NCBI RefSeq assembly: GCF_003053845.1
Contig: NZ_QAYG01000002.1
Span: 434,001 to 498,000 of the forward strand
DNA from: Breoghania corrubedonensis
GTDB taxonomy: Bacteria > Pseudomonadota > Alphaproteobacteria > Rhizobiales > Stappiaceae
Reading direction: 5' to 3'
Length of the DNA: 64,000 nucleotides
The notes beneath the pieces are model-generated. The model searched no databases, was not told the origin of the DNA, and was given only the letters and a program-made list of their open reading frames with translations. The position numbers and the translations under genes are program-made. Position 1 is the stretch's first letter. Every line of letters starts with the position of its first letter. Below are positions 55,777 to 64,000 of this stretch, in pieces.

Positions 55777-56082
55777 CATCCGCATGATCTCTTCGTAGGC
55801 GGAGATCACCTTGTCGCGAACGGACACCATCGTCTGCAGGGCGACTTCCGTTTCCGAAACGGCGGTCACCACATCGACGACATTGGCCTTGCCGTTCATC
55901 ATGTCGACGGTCTTGTTGTCCGCCTCGCGGCCCTGTTCGACCACCCCTTCCACAGCCGACTTGACCATGTCGCCGAAGTTCGGCGTCGTGGGGTCCTTGA
56001 TCTCGGTCTTGAGCGAGGTGCCCTGCCCCGCGAGACGGGCGGCGTTCTGGTAGGCGTTGGCGGCGATAGACGGAAGGGTCAT
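55768..56082 (-). CDS. fliE: Flagellar hook-basal body protein FliE
   Basis: 104 residues. Helical throughout, with the family C-terminus ALQTMVSVRDKVISAYEEIM preceded by ANVVDVVTAVSETEV. FliE joins the MS ring to the proximal rod and is among the first proteins exported. It lies 80 bp after flgC. A perfect 22 bp palindrome spans its stop codon. Confidence 0.96.
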   Translation of the reverse strand: MTLPSIAANAYQNAARLAGQGTSLKTEIKDPTTPNFGDMVKSAVEGVVEQGREADNKTVDMMNGKANVVDVVTAVSETEVALQTMVSVRDKVISAYEEIMRMSI

Positions 56083-56162
56083 GGCCTAAGTGTCCGGTTT
56101 CGCGTGGGCTGTCTTGCGAAGCTCGCGCCTCGCGTGGGTCTCTGGAATTCATGCGCCGCCGG

Positions 56163-56573
56163 TCAGGCGCGCAGGATATCTATGGTTCGCTGTAGCATTC
56201 GCCGCGTCGACTGAATGACATTCAGGTTGGCCTCGTAGGAGCGCTGGGCCTCGCGCATGTCGACCGTCTCGATCAGCGTGTCGACATTGGGAAGCCGCAC
56301 GTTGCCGTCGGCATCGGCGGCCGGATTGCCCGGCTCATAGCGCGTCTTGAAGTCGGAGCGATCTTCCTGGATGCGGCCGAGCTGCACCGTCTTGGCGTCG
56401 AGTTCGCGATCCAGCCGGGACTGGAAGGTCGCGATCTTGCGCCGATAGGGATCCTCGTCCGGCGTGCGACCTATGGAATCAGCGTTGGCGATGTTTTCCG
56501 CGATGACGCGCATGCGCCCGCTCTGGGCCTTGAGGCCGGAGGCGGCGATCATCAGCGACTTGAGAAAGTCCAT
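56163..56573 (-). CDS. flgC: Flagellar basal-body rod protein FlgC
   Basis: 136 residues. The N-terminus SLMIAASGLKAQSGRMRVIA ENIAN and the C-terminus MREAQRSYEANLNVIQSTRR carry the paired coiled-coil motifs of rod/hook proteins. It is a proximal rod subunit exported by the flagellar machinery, with no cleaved signal. It lies 64 bp after flgB. Confidence 0.96.
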   Translation of the reverse strand: MDFLKSLMIAASGLKAQSGRMRVIAENIANADSIGRTPDEDPYRRKIATFQSRLDRELDAKTVQLGRIQEDRSDFKTRYEPGNPAADADGNVRLPNVDTLIETVDMREAQRSYEANLNVIQSTRRMLQRTIDILRA

Positions 56574-56637
56574 TCAAGATCTCCCGCGGATCTCGTCCGC
56601 ACGTCCGTTTTCGGGCGTCAGGCCTTGCTTTCAGGCG

Positions 56638-57039
56638 TCAGGCCTTACCGATGGCGGTCTTGAGCATGCCGAGCCCACGCGAATAGAGGGTCGTGGCCGC
56701 CTGATAATCCATCTGGTTGGCCGTAACCTTCATCATCTGCTCCTCCAGCACGACGGAGTTGTCGTCCGGCGTGACCTCGAAAGAGCCGACCTTGCGCGGA
56801 TCGCCCAGCCCCCTGCTGCTGGATGCGTGCATGTGACCGGGCTCCGTCACCGCCATCGTCACCGGCCTCACACCGCTGCGATTGAGCGAATCGCTGAATT
56901 TCGGTGCCTTGAGATCGCGGCCGATGTAACCGGGCGTATCGGCATTGGCGACGTTCTCCGACAGCACCTGCTGGCGCTCCTGATGCCACTGCATCTTCGT
57001 CTTCAGCGCCTTGAAGACGGAAAGGTCTGAAATGCCCAT
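56638..57039 (-). CDS. flgB: Flagellar basal-body rod protein FlgB
   Basis: 133 residues. Starts MGISDLSVFKALKTKMQWHQ followed by ERQQVLSENVANADTPGYIG, the rod-protein signature. First gene of the flgB-flgC-fliE series and a proximal rod subunit. A CtrA-type box (57102-57117) lies 63 bp before its start, which fits the control of early flagellar genes by CtrA in alphaproteobacteria. Confidence 0.96.
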   Translation of the reverse strand: MGISDLSVFKALKTKMQWHQERQQVLSENVANADTPGYIGRDLKAPKFSDSLNRSGVRPVTMAVTEPGHMHASSSRGLGDPRKVGSFEVTPDDNSVVLEEQMMKVTANQMDYQAATTLYSRGLGMLKTAIGKA

Positions 57040-57565
57040 GAGGCCGCTCCTGGGACGTTCGGGACGCCGTTAACATCTGGAACATCCTGCCGCCTATAAG
57101 GTTAACGAGGTGTTAACACCGTTAAGTTTTTGCTAACCACGGATTGGCGCGAACGCACGCCTTTTCCCTTACCGCGATGTATCGTGCCTGCCATCCGCAA
57201 TGTTTCTGACCGGCAAATTTTTCCCATATCTGTTAACCTTACCCGCGACCCTTCAGGGAGTACGACAGGAAGCGGACGTAACCCGAACATGAACATCGAC
57301 GCGCACGTGCCCGCGAGCCGGCCCGAGCCTGCGGACCGGCCCTGGCCCCGCTCCACCGCCCGGCGGCCGGGATCTGCGGCATCGCGCCGGGCCCGGCAGG
57401 CCAAATCCCTTTGGATGAACGGGGCGCGCATCGCGCGAATTTGCTCAAAAACGGGACAAAGCGACGCCAAGATTGTAAGAGAAACTCCGAATAGGATGCG
57501 GTGGCGACTCAATGCCCCGCGTACTGGCGAACAACGGGCAGCGTAAAAACGACAGTGAGGACTTT
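57040..57565. other. Divergent promoter region of flgB and fliO
   Basis: About 525 bp. The 57065-57145 stretch is rich in TTAA words: a complete CtrA-type pair at 57102-57117, single words at 57070 and 57122, and another TTAAC near 57234. The remainder toward fliO is G+C-rich, and no gene in it is supported. Confidence 0.6.
57102..57117. promoter_or_regulatory. CtrA-type binding site upstream of flgB
   Basis: TTAA, seven bases (CGAGGTG), TTAAC: a perfect match to the alphaproteobacterial CtrA consensus. It lies 63 bp upstream of the flgB ATG. Confidence 0.8.
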
Positions 57566-59836
57566 ATGAACAACTGGCTGGAGGAGGCATTCAACCTCGA
57601 CCCCGGTTTTGCCCGCGGGCTGCAATTCGTCATCGCCCTCATGATCGTTCTGGGGCTGATCGCCATCTTCATATGGATCATGCGGCGCATTTCCGGCGGC
57701 GGCATCGGACGCGCGCCGCGCAATCGCCAGCCGCGCATCGCCGTGATGGACCACGCCGCACTCGACGCCCGCCGCCGGCTGATATTGATCCGGCGCGACA
57801 ATATCGAGCATCTGCTGCTGGTCGGAGGCCCTTCCGACGTGGTGGTGGAGCAGAACATCATGCGCGGCCAGCCGGCCGCAGGCTTCCAGCGTGCCGGACA
57901 GGGCCATCATCAGCAACCGCAGATGCAGCCGCAGCCCCAGCAGACCGTTCAGCAGCGCCAGAACCCGCAGCACCCCAATCAACAGCACCCCGGTCAGCAG
58001 CATCCTGGCCAACAGCCCGTGCGCCAGCAGCCGCAGATGCAGCCCGCGCAACACCCGCAGCAGCCCCATGCGCCGCAGCAGGTGCCCGGCGCATATGCGC
58101 AAACCTCCGCCGCCCAGCCGCAGGTTTCGCCAACGGCTCCGGCTCCTTCCTCGGCCACAGAGACGCAACGTCACGCGCAACAGCGCCCGCCGCAGCCGCA
58201 GGTGATGCCGCTGCATCCCGCCGACCAGCAGCCCGCCCGCGCGCGGCCCCAGCCCGCAGCGGCCGAGACGACCCGCGACGCGCAGCGGCGCGAAACCGGC
58301 GCTCTCGATAACAACCATCGCGAACAGGCCGGCCCGGCCGCACAACAGCCCGAGGCCCAGGAACCGCGCAAGCGCCTGTGGCCGTTCGACAGCCAGCAGC
58401 GCACCACGCCGCACCCGAGCGACGGCAAACAGGCCACGGGATCGGAACAGGACGCCGCCAAACCTGCGGCGAGCGGCGAGGATGATGCCTCCACCGCGCG
58501 CCGCCCTGCCGCCGGCATGATGCGCGCCGGCTCCGCCGTTGCCGGTGCCGCGCAGGCCGTCGCCCGGTTCCGCACCAGCTTTGGCGACAAGCGCACGGAC
58601 CAGGCCCCGGCCGAGACATCCCAGACCGGGCGCGGCGCGCCCGAAACGCCGGCGCGTCCCGATGCCCCGGCGCCCGTTCAGACGCAGGCGCCCTCTCAGC
58701 CGCACGCCCAGCAGCCACCGCAGTCCCAGCAGACGCCGCAGTCCCAGCAGCCGCAGGCCCCGGCATCCGCGCAGGTTCCGGGCCGCGACCCGGTTCATCC
58801 TCCGCGTATCCAGCCCCGTGCGGACCAGCGCGCCGAGAACCATCGGCCTGCCCCCTCCTTCGGCAGCCTGAACCAGCCGTATCGCGCGCCGACGCAAGGC
58901 AATGGCGGCGCGAACGGAAATGGCAACGGCAACGGTAACGGCGCCCCGGCGAGAACCGAGCAACGCCAGGAGCCGCGTTTCGAGATGTCGCGCAGCACGC
59001 CGCGCGCGGTTCCCGCGGAGCAGACACCGGCAGAGGCGACGAAAGAGACGCCGACGGCCGCCACCCCCGCGGCCGAACGCCCAGCCCCCGCCGAGGCGGC
59101 TCGAAACGCCGCAGAGCCCGAGGCGACGCCTAAGGCCGCGCAACAGACCGCCGCCCAGGCGGCAACCGCGCCGGTTCCCCAACCGACACCCCCGGAAGCG
59201 CCGGCAAAGCCGACGGCCACCGGTGGCGAGCTGGATCTGACCGCGAGCCTCGAAGAAGCGCTGCTTGGGCCGGAGCCGGCAAAGCCTGCGCCCGCGAAAG
59301 CTCCCGCACCCGCGAAGGCCGAAGAGGCGAGGCCCGAAACGGCAGCACCGCAGGCTGTGGCCAAGCCGGCCGAAGAACCCGGGACGCCCGCGTCCGCCGG
59401 CAAGCCGGAAGCCGCCCCCTCGACGCAGATACCGGTTGCGGCAAAGGCCCACGAAGCGGCCGAAGAGGCGTCATCCGGCGAGGCAAGGCGCGCCGCCGAA
59501 GCGGAGGCGAAGCCTGCACCCGCCGCCCCCGCGCAACCCGCGCCGCGCCCCGCTGCCCCGCCCGCTCAGGCTGCGCGTGAGGAAAAGGCGGCACCGACGC
59601 CGCCGGCCGGTGCGGGAATGCGCGCGGACACCACGCCCGTACCCTCTCCCGCACAAGCTGCGCCCAAGCCCGACGCCGAGACGAAAGCGGCCGGAAAGAC
59701 GCCTGATCCCGTCTCCCACGCCGCGAAGGACGACGCGGAAGACACATCGGCTCCGAGCGAAGACGTCACCATCGACACGATCGAGGAAGAGATGGCGAAG
59801 CTCCTCAAGGAGATCGGCGGAAACACCAAGTCATGA
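57566..59836 (+). CDS. fliO: FliO-like flagellar biosynthesis protein with a very long disordered tail
   Basis: 756 residues from the ATG at 57566, preceded by GTGAGG. Residues 1-95 are the FliO core: one membrane helix (LQFVIALMIVLGLIAIFIWI) and RLILIRRDNIEHLLLVGGPS. The remaining ~650 residues are low-complexity, first Gln/Pro-rich (QQHPGQQHPGQQPVRQQPQM), then Pro/Ala/Glu-rich, with an NGNGNGNGNG run near 58915-58942. The end becomes helical and acidic (TIDTIEEEMAKLLKEIGG). FliO aids assembly of the FliP ring; fliP overlaps it by four bases. Typical FliO proteins are 100-200 residues, so the tail is exceptional. Confidence 0.88.
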   Translation: MNNWLEEAFNLDPGFARGLQFVIALMIVLGLIAIFIWIMRRISGGGIGRAPRNRQPRIAVMDHAALDARRRLILIRRDNIEHLLLVGGPSDVVVEQNIMRGQPAAGFQRAGQGHHQQPQMQPQPQQTVQQRQNPQHPNQQHPGQQHPGQQPVRQQPQMQPAQHPQQPHAPQQVPGAYAQTSAAQPQVSPTAPAPSSATETQRHAQQRPPQPQVMPLHPADQQPARARPQPAAAETTRDAQRRETGALDNNHREQAGPAAQQPEAQEPRKRLWPFDSQQRTTPHPSDGKQATGSEQDAAKPAASGEDDASTARRPAAGMMRAGSAVAGAAQAVARFRTSFGDKRTDQAPAETSQTGRGAPETPARPDAPAPVQTQAPSQPHAQQPPQSQQTPQSQQPQAPASAQVPGRDPVHPPRIQPRADQRAENHRPAPSFGSLNQPYRAPTQGNGGANGNGNGNGNGAPARTEQRQEPRFEMSRSTPRAVPAEQTPAEATKETPTAATPAAERPAPAEAARNAAEPEATPKAAQQTAAQAATAPVPQPTPPEAPAKPTATGGELDLTASLEEALLGPEPAKPAPAKAPAPAKAEEARPETAAPQAVAKPAEEPGTPASAGKPEAAPSTQIPVAAKAHEAAEEASSGEARRAAEAEAKPAPAAPAQPAPRPAAPPAQAAREEKAAPTPPAGAGMRADTTPVPSPAQAAPKPDAETKAAGKTPDPVSHAAKDDAEDTSAPSEDVTIDTIEEEMAKLLKEIGGNTKS

Positions 59837-60597
59837 CCAGGCTGCGACCCGGCCGCATCGGCCGTCCGGCCGCTATCGCGATCGCGGCGGCAGCCGTTGT
59901 CGCGATCACGGCCGGCGCCGCGTGGGCGCAAGGGGTCACGATCAACTTCGACGACAACACGACGCTGACCGAACGCGCGGTCCAGCTCGTCGCCCTGATC
60001 ACGGTGCTGAGCCTCGCGCCGTCGATCCTCATCATGGTGACGAGCTTCACGCGCATCATCGTGGTGTTGTCGCTGTTGCGCTCGGCCATCGGCCTGCAGA
60101 CCGCGCCGCCGAACTCGGTGATGATCAGCCTCGCGCTGTTCCTCACGGCCTTCATCATGGCCCCCACATTCCAGACCGCCTACGATACCGGCGTGCAGCC
60201 GCTGGTGGCCGGCGAGATCGATTTCGAGCAGGCCTTCGAACGCTCCGCCGTGCCCTTCCACGCGTTCATGCGGGCGAACGTGCGCGAGAACGATCTGGCC
60301 CTGTTCCTCGAAATGGCGAACCAGGAGCCGCCGGCAGACCCCGAGAACCTGTCTCTGCGCGTGCTCATCCCGGCCTTCATGATCGGTGAGCTGCGCCGTG
60401 CCTTCGAAATCGGCTTCCTGCTCTACCTGCCGTTCCTGATCATCGACCTCGTCATCGCCTCGGTGCTGATGTCGATGGGCATGATGATGCTTCCGCCGGT
60501 GGTGATCTCGCTGCCGTTCAAGCTCATCTTCTTCGTGCTTGTCGACGGCTGGAACCTGATCGCGGGAAGCCTTGTGAGATCGTTCGCGGGGGGGTGA
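59833..60597 (+). CDS. fliP: Flagellar export protein FliP
   Basis: 254 residues with a cleavable signal (VVAITAGAAWAQG), as usual for FliP. Family motifs: ILIMVTSFTRIIVVLSLLRS, VPFHAFMRANVREN and LRVLIPAFMIGELRRAFEIG. FliP forms the pentameric core of the flagellar export gate with FliQ and FliR. Its start overlaps the fliO stop, so the two are translationally coupled. Nothing else follows in this direction. Confidence 0.98.
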   Translation: MTRLRPGRIGRPAAIAIAAAAVVAITAGAAWAQGVTINFDDNTTLTERAVQLVALITVLSLAPSILIMVTSFTRIIVVLSLLRSAIGLQTAPPNSVMISLALFLTAFIMAPTFQTAYDTGVQPLVAGEIDFEQAFERSAVPFHAFMRANVRENDLALFLEMANQEPPADPENLSLRVLIPAFMIGELRRAFEIGFLLYLPFLIIDLVIASVLMSMGMMMLPPVVISLPFKLIFFVLVDGWNLIAGSLVRSFAGG

Positions 60598-60939
60598 GGC
60601 CCGGCGAAGGGCAGGAACCGTTAACGCGAACCTGAGAGGGCCGGAGATTGGCCAGGGTCTTCTGAAGGAGGTCGCGCCGTCATCCGCAGCAGCAGTGCTG
60701 TCCGGTTACGCGGCTCCGCTTCCTGCTCTGGTCCCCATGCGCCCCATTCCAACAACCGTCATTGCCCGGCTCCGTCCAGGCAATCCATTGCCGGCACCCG
60801 CAAGCGATGAGCCTGAGGGTAATACCCCCTGACTTTCACCGTGTATGACGGACAAGGAAACCGCGAACGGAAACGCGCGGCCGCGAGGCCATGCGCGTCG
60901 ATCTATCCGGTCGATGCGCGCGGATACCGCAAACAAGCC
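60598..60939. other. Intergenic region with a half repeat
   Basis: Lies between convergent genes. Contains a single hairpin of the dispersed family at about 60755-60789 (CGTCATTGCCCGGCTCCGTC, then CAGGCAATCCA), without its right-hand partner. No T-rich terminator is evident. Confidence 0.5.
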
Positions 60940-63900
60940 CTACGACGCGTTGGAACCCGACTGGGCCATGCCGACGGGCGTCTCGTTGGTACGGTCGGAA
61001 TTCATATAGTGACGGCGGTACTCGGTCAGGAAACTCTCCATCGTGTCCACCGCCGCGATGTTCTTCACCACGCTCATGAACTCCACGCCCTTGCTGGCGA
61101 TCGGCCGGGTCACGACCTCGAAGGCCGCGCCGCTGGGGCTGTTGGCCATTTTCGCCACGTATTTGGAGCGCAGCCGGTTGAGGCCGAGCTGGTCGCCGGC
61201 GAACGAATAGGCGATCGCCGCGCGCAGGATATCCAGGCGCTCCTGATCCTCCAGCGGAAGATCGTCGGACCACCGCACGCCGTGCATGCGCTCAAGCTGC
61301 TCGCCCGCCTCCTGCCAGCGCTTGGCCTGCCACAACGTGTCGGCCCTCAGCCGGTCGACCTCCGGTCCGCGCAGGTTGGAGACGAGCTCGATGGCGAGAT
61401 CGGCCCGGTCGGTATCGGCCAGCGCGCGCGCCTCCACCAGACGACGCTGCCGGTCGAGCGTCTTGGGCAATTGCGCCTGACGTGTGCGGTTGAGGACGGA
61501 CAGCGCGCGCTCGGGCTGGCGGTCGAGCAGATAGACCAGCGCCAGGTCGGCCGCGATCTGCGCTCGCGCCACACCCTTCAGCCGGTGGTCCACCTGATAT
61601 TGCAGAAGCTCGGCCGCCTGATCGAGCAGATCGACGGAGATCAGCCGGTCGGCGAGGCGGCGCACCATCTCGTCGCCATCGGCCCCGATCGGCGTCAGCG
61701 CCCGGAAATCGTAGTAGAGCGCCAGCGCGTCGATCGGCTCCATCTCGTCCGCCTTGCCGTCAAGAAACAGCGAGGAAAAGACCGCGTTCATCTCCTCCTG
61801 CAGGAGCCGGGTCGTCTGCGCCGAGGGATTGGCCTCCACCGCCGCGCGCATCGCCTCGAAGGCCTCGCGATAGTCGCCATTCTCCGCCGCGAGCTGAGCC
61901 AGGAAGCGCAAGGACTTCAGTTCCGTCTCGTCGCCGCGCCAGATGGTGGTCAGCCCTTCCAGCCGTTTCTTGGCCTCCTCCGCATCGATGCCGCCGTCGC
62001 GGTAGCGGATGCGCAGCATCCGGTAGGTCGCCTCGGCCGCGCGCGGGCGGTCGGAGGACCGGGCCACGATGTCAAAGGCGCGCAACGCCTCTTCCGAGCG
62101 CCCCGCCGCATCCGCCACCCGGCCGCGCAACACATCGTAGCGTGCCGCCTGCGACTTCGTGAGCGTGTTGGGGTCAAGCTCGGACAGAAAGCCCGAGGCC
62201 GCACCGAAATCGTTCAGCTCCACCAGAGCCTTGGCGCCGGAAAGATTGAATTCCGCCTGAAAATTCGCCGGATAGTTGCCAATCACCGTCTGGGCGCGCG
62301 GCAGGGCGACACGCGCATCGGCCCACTTGTTCAGCGCGACATCCGCCATCATCCGCCACACCGCCGCATCGGGGCTGTCTTCCAGCACGGGCTGCTCGAG
62401 ATAGGAGAGCGCTTCCTTCGCCCGCGCCGCAATCACGTTGGCCGCACCGCTGGTCAGGTTGAAGACGGGATCGTTGACGATCGCAGGATCGTCGGCCTTC
62501 AGCAGATCCAGCATGCCAAGCGCCTCGGCGGCAAAGCTGTTGGCGACCTGGAATTGCGCGAGATCGAGCCGCGCCGGTCCGCGCTCCGCTTCCGGCAGCG
62601 CGGCCAGCGCCTGTTCGCGGCGGCGCAGTTCATGGACATATTCCGTCGTGCTGTTGGTGACGAGCCGCGTCAGGTCGCCGTAACTCGGCGTGGTGTTCTG
62701 ATCGCCATTGCCGAGATAGGCGCCTCCGCGCGCATTGGCGCCCGAAAGCGACAGGCCTCCCTCCTTGCGCTGGACGAGCACATCGTCGCCGGAAAAGACA
62801 ACGTCGAGATCGTCCACATGGGGCACAAGGGCGATACCGTGGGCGGAGGCGAGGGTCGCCAGATCCACGAAGGACTGCCCCTTGATGAGACCGCGCGCCG
62901 GGCCGAAGCCGGTGACGACCTCGATCTTGTCGCCGATCACCGGATCGGTGAACGTGTGGTGGGCAATCGGCTTGCCAAAGGGGATGCGAAGGATCGAGCC
63001 ACCATTGCCGCGCATGTTGCGGTTGACTTCCACCGGCTTCGTCGGCTCAAGGATCATCTCGCCGATGGTCAGGATCCAGCCGGGCCCATCCGTCCCCACC
63101 GTCGTCAGGACGCGGTCTGAAAGCCTGACGCGCACCGCCTGCCAGTCGCCGTGCTCGACGATCTCCATCGACGTGGCCATGCCCTTCAGCGCCGTGCGTG
63201 CGGCGCCCAGATCGATTGGCACATCGGTGTCGAAGATCAGCCACAAGGTATCGCCGCGCCGGAACACTGCCGAAGAGACCGGATCGAGGAAGGGAAAGAC
63301 GACGCGAACCGTGTCCCCGATGCGCCGAGCCTCGACGCTGACGAAATTGCGGATCGCGGCGAACTGGTCATCGTTGACGAGTTCCGGATTTGGCCGGGCG
63401 TCCGGCAGGCTCGCGGGCGGCGGGGCCACCCGGCCATCCGGCTGGAACGTGTTTTCGGTGATCAGTTTGGAAATGTCGTCGCCCGCCGGCGGCGCGGACC
63501 TGGCGGGTGCGGGCGCGGATGCCGCCTGCTCGCTTGAGGGCGCGGGCTCGGCCTGTGCCGCAACAGGTGCGGGCGCGGGCTCCGCCGGTGCGGGCGCGGG
63601 CGCTTCGGCCATCTTCGGGGCGGCTGGTTCGGGCTGCGGCGCGGCGGGTGTGTCCTGCGCCACGGCGGGCTTTTCCGGCGCGCTCACGGGCTTGGAAACC
63701 GGGGTCGGCTCCGGCCCGCGTTGCGCAGCGGCTGCCTGGGCGGGAGACGGCACCGCCTGTGCGGCGGGTGCAGGAACATCGTTCGCAGCGGGCGCGGCAC
63801 TTGCGGCGCTCGGAGCGGCTTTCGTCTCGGCCGGCGCCGGGGCAACGGCAGGCGTCGGTGCCGGCTCCGCGGCGGGGGACGCGGGCGCCTGCGGTTGTGC

Positions 63901-64000
63901 GGACGGCGTATTGTTCTGCGCGGCCACCAGAGCATCGGCCGCGACGATTTCGGCCGGCTGCGCCTCCGGATCCTCTGCCCGGTCATCGGCGGGCGACGGT
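60940..64000 (-). CDS. Large tetratricopeptide-repeat protein, N-terminus outside the window
   Basis: At least 1020 residues; the frame is open to the right edge, so the true start is beyond it. The visible N-terminal ~170 residues are Pro/Ala-rich and probably disordered (AEPAPTPAVAPAPAETKAAP). A globular part resembling an AMIN-type beta domain follows (RRIGDTVRVVFPFLDPVSSA, then LWLIFDTDVPIDLG). The C-terminal half is helical, with TPR-like repeats (SGAKALVELNDFGAASGFLS, AADLALVYLLDRQPERALSV). The composition suggests an envelope-associated protein. It converges on fliP, and I do not know its function. Confidence 0.85.
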   Translation of the reverse strand, partial: PSPADDRAEDPEAQPAEIVAADALVAAQNNTPSAQPQAPASPAAEPAPTPAVAPAPAETKAAPSAASAAPAANDVPAPAAQAVPSPAQAAAAQRGPEPTPVSKPVSAPEKPAVAQDTPAAPQPEPAAPKMAEAPAPAPAEPAPAPVAAQAEPAPSSEQAASAPAPARSAPPAGDDISKLITENTFQPDGRVAPPPASLPDARPNPELVNDDQFAAIRNFVSVEARRIGDTVRVVFPFLDPVSSAVFRRGDTLWLIFDTDVPIDLGAARTALKGMATSMEIVEHGDWQAVRVRLSDRVLTTVGTDGPGWILTIGEMILEPTKPVEVNRNMRGNGGSILRIPFGKPIAHHTFTDPVIGDKIEVVTGFGPARGLIKGQSFVDLATLASAHGIALVPHVDDLDVVFSGDDVLVQRKEGGLSLSGANARGGAYLGNGDQNTTPSYGDLTRLVTNSTTEYVHELRRREQALAALPEAERGPARLDLAQFQVANSFAAEALGMLDLLKADDPAIVNDPVFNLTSGAANVIAARAKEALSYLEQPVLEDSPDAAVWRMMADVALNKWADARVALPRAQTVIGNYPANFQAEFNLSGAKALVELNDFGAASGFLSELDPNTLTKSQAARYDVLRGRVADAAGRSEEALRAFDIVARSSDRPRAAEATYRMLRIRYRDGGIDAEEAKKRLEGLTTIWRGDETELKSLRFLAQLAAENGDYREAFEAMRAAVEANPSAQTTRLLQEEMNAVFSSLFLDGKADEMEPIDALALYYDFRALTPIGADGDEMVRRLADRLISVDLLDQAAELLQYQVDHRLKGVARAQIAADLALVYLLDRQPERALSVLNRTRQAQLPKTLDRQRRLVEARALADTDRADLAIELVSNLRGPEVDRLRADTLWQAKRWQEAGEQLERMHGVRWSDDLPLEDQERLDILRAAIAYSFAGDQLGLNRLRSKYVAKMANSPSGAAFEVVTRPIASKGVEFMSVVKNIAAVDTMESFLTEYRRHYMNSDRTNETPVGMAQSGSNAS

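Noticed and set aside
57509-59452. 647-codon Gly/Arg/Leu-rich frame opposite the FliO tail
   Set aside because: The tail frame continues directly from a clear FliO core with a ribosome-binding site and leads into fliP; the opposite frame has no such support.
60841-63120. 759-codon open frame opposite the TPR protein
   Set aside because: It mirrors the real gene; composition is Arg/His/Gly-rich with no family motif, a usual by-product of high-GC codon use.

Overview
The window is a 64 kb piece of high-GC alphaproteobacterial chromosome. The closest fit is the order Hyphomicrobiales (Rhizobiales), possibly a Stappiaceae-like marine lineage, but the genus is inferred. Pointers are the fused indolepyruvate ferredoxin oxidoreductase, CckA, a GTTC-N7-GTTC SOS box upstream of recA, a CtrA-type TTAA-N7-TTAAC box upstream of flgB, and the flgB-flgC-fliE-fliQ-fliR-flhB order. 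Forty-seven protein genes are supported, two of them cut by the window edges. I found no tRNA, rRNA, CRISPR array, insertion sequence or prophage.

Layout. 1-9.6 kb holds a truncated livH, then flavin reductase / AraC regulator / P1-family peptidase, the large iorAB fusion with a divergent Lrp-type regulator, and a soluble chemoreceptor with a CZB domain. 10-13.1 kb is purL-bolA-grxD. 14-20.5 kb holds ttcA and a c-di-GMP signalling block: a periplasmic sugar-type binding protein overlapping a membrane GGDEF/EAL protein, then a GAF-PAS-GGDEF cyclase. 21-27.8 kb holds rpsD, a DEAD-box helicase, trmJ-murI, a solitary fabF and a small unknown protein. 28-38 kb holds monomeric icd, the RNA-repair pair rtcB-prfH, a sulfur-transport operon (two YeeE/YedE half-proteins plus a periplasmic phosphatase-like protein) and dimeric icd. 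38-48 kb holds a glycine-zipper lipoprotein, a CNBD potassium channel, alaS, a purine nucleoside permease, recA and psuK-psuG. 48.6-50.1 kb is a predicted secreted thiaminase I with a C-terminal MVL-like lectin segment. 50.5-60.6 kb holds cckA and flagellar basal-body/export genes, including a FliO with an extraordinarily long disordered tail. A large TPR protein runs off the right end.

How it fits together. Most of the window is conserved housekeeping backbone (purL, ttcA, rpsD, murI, trmJ, alaS, recA, icd, cckA, flagella) with small accessory insertions between the blocks. Nearly every longer intergenic gap carries members of one dispersed repeat family: 100-155 bp units built from two facing hairpins. 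Two ~143 bp copies flank dimeric icd. The observations most worth a second look are the binding-protein/GGDEF-EAL operon, the thiaminase-lectin fusion, the RtcB-PrfH pair, the palindrome-controlled sulfur operon, the two unrelated isocitrate dehydrogenases and the giant FliO tail.
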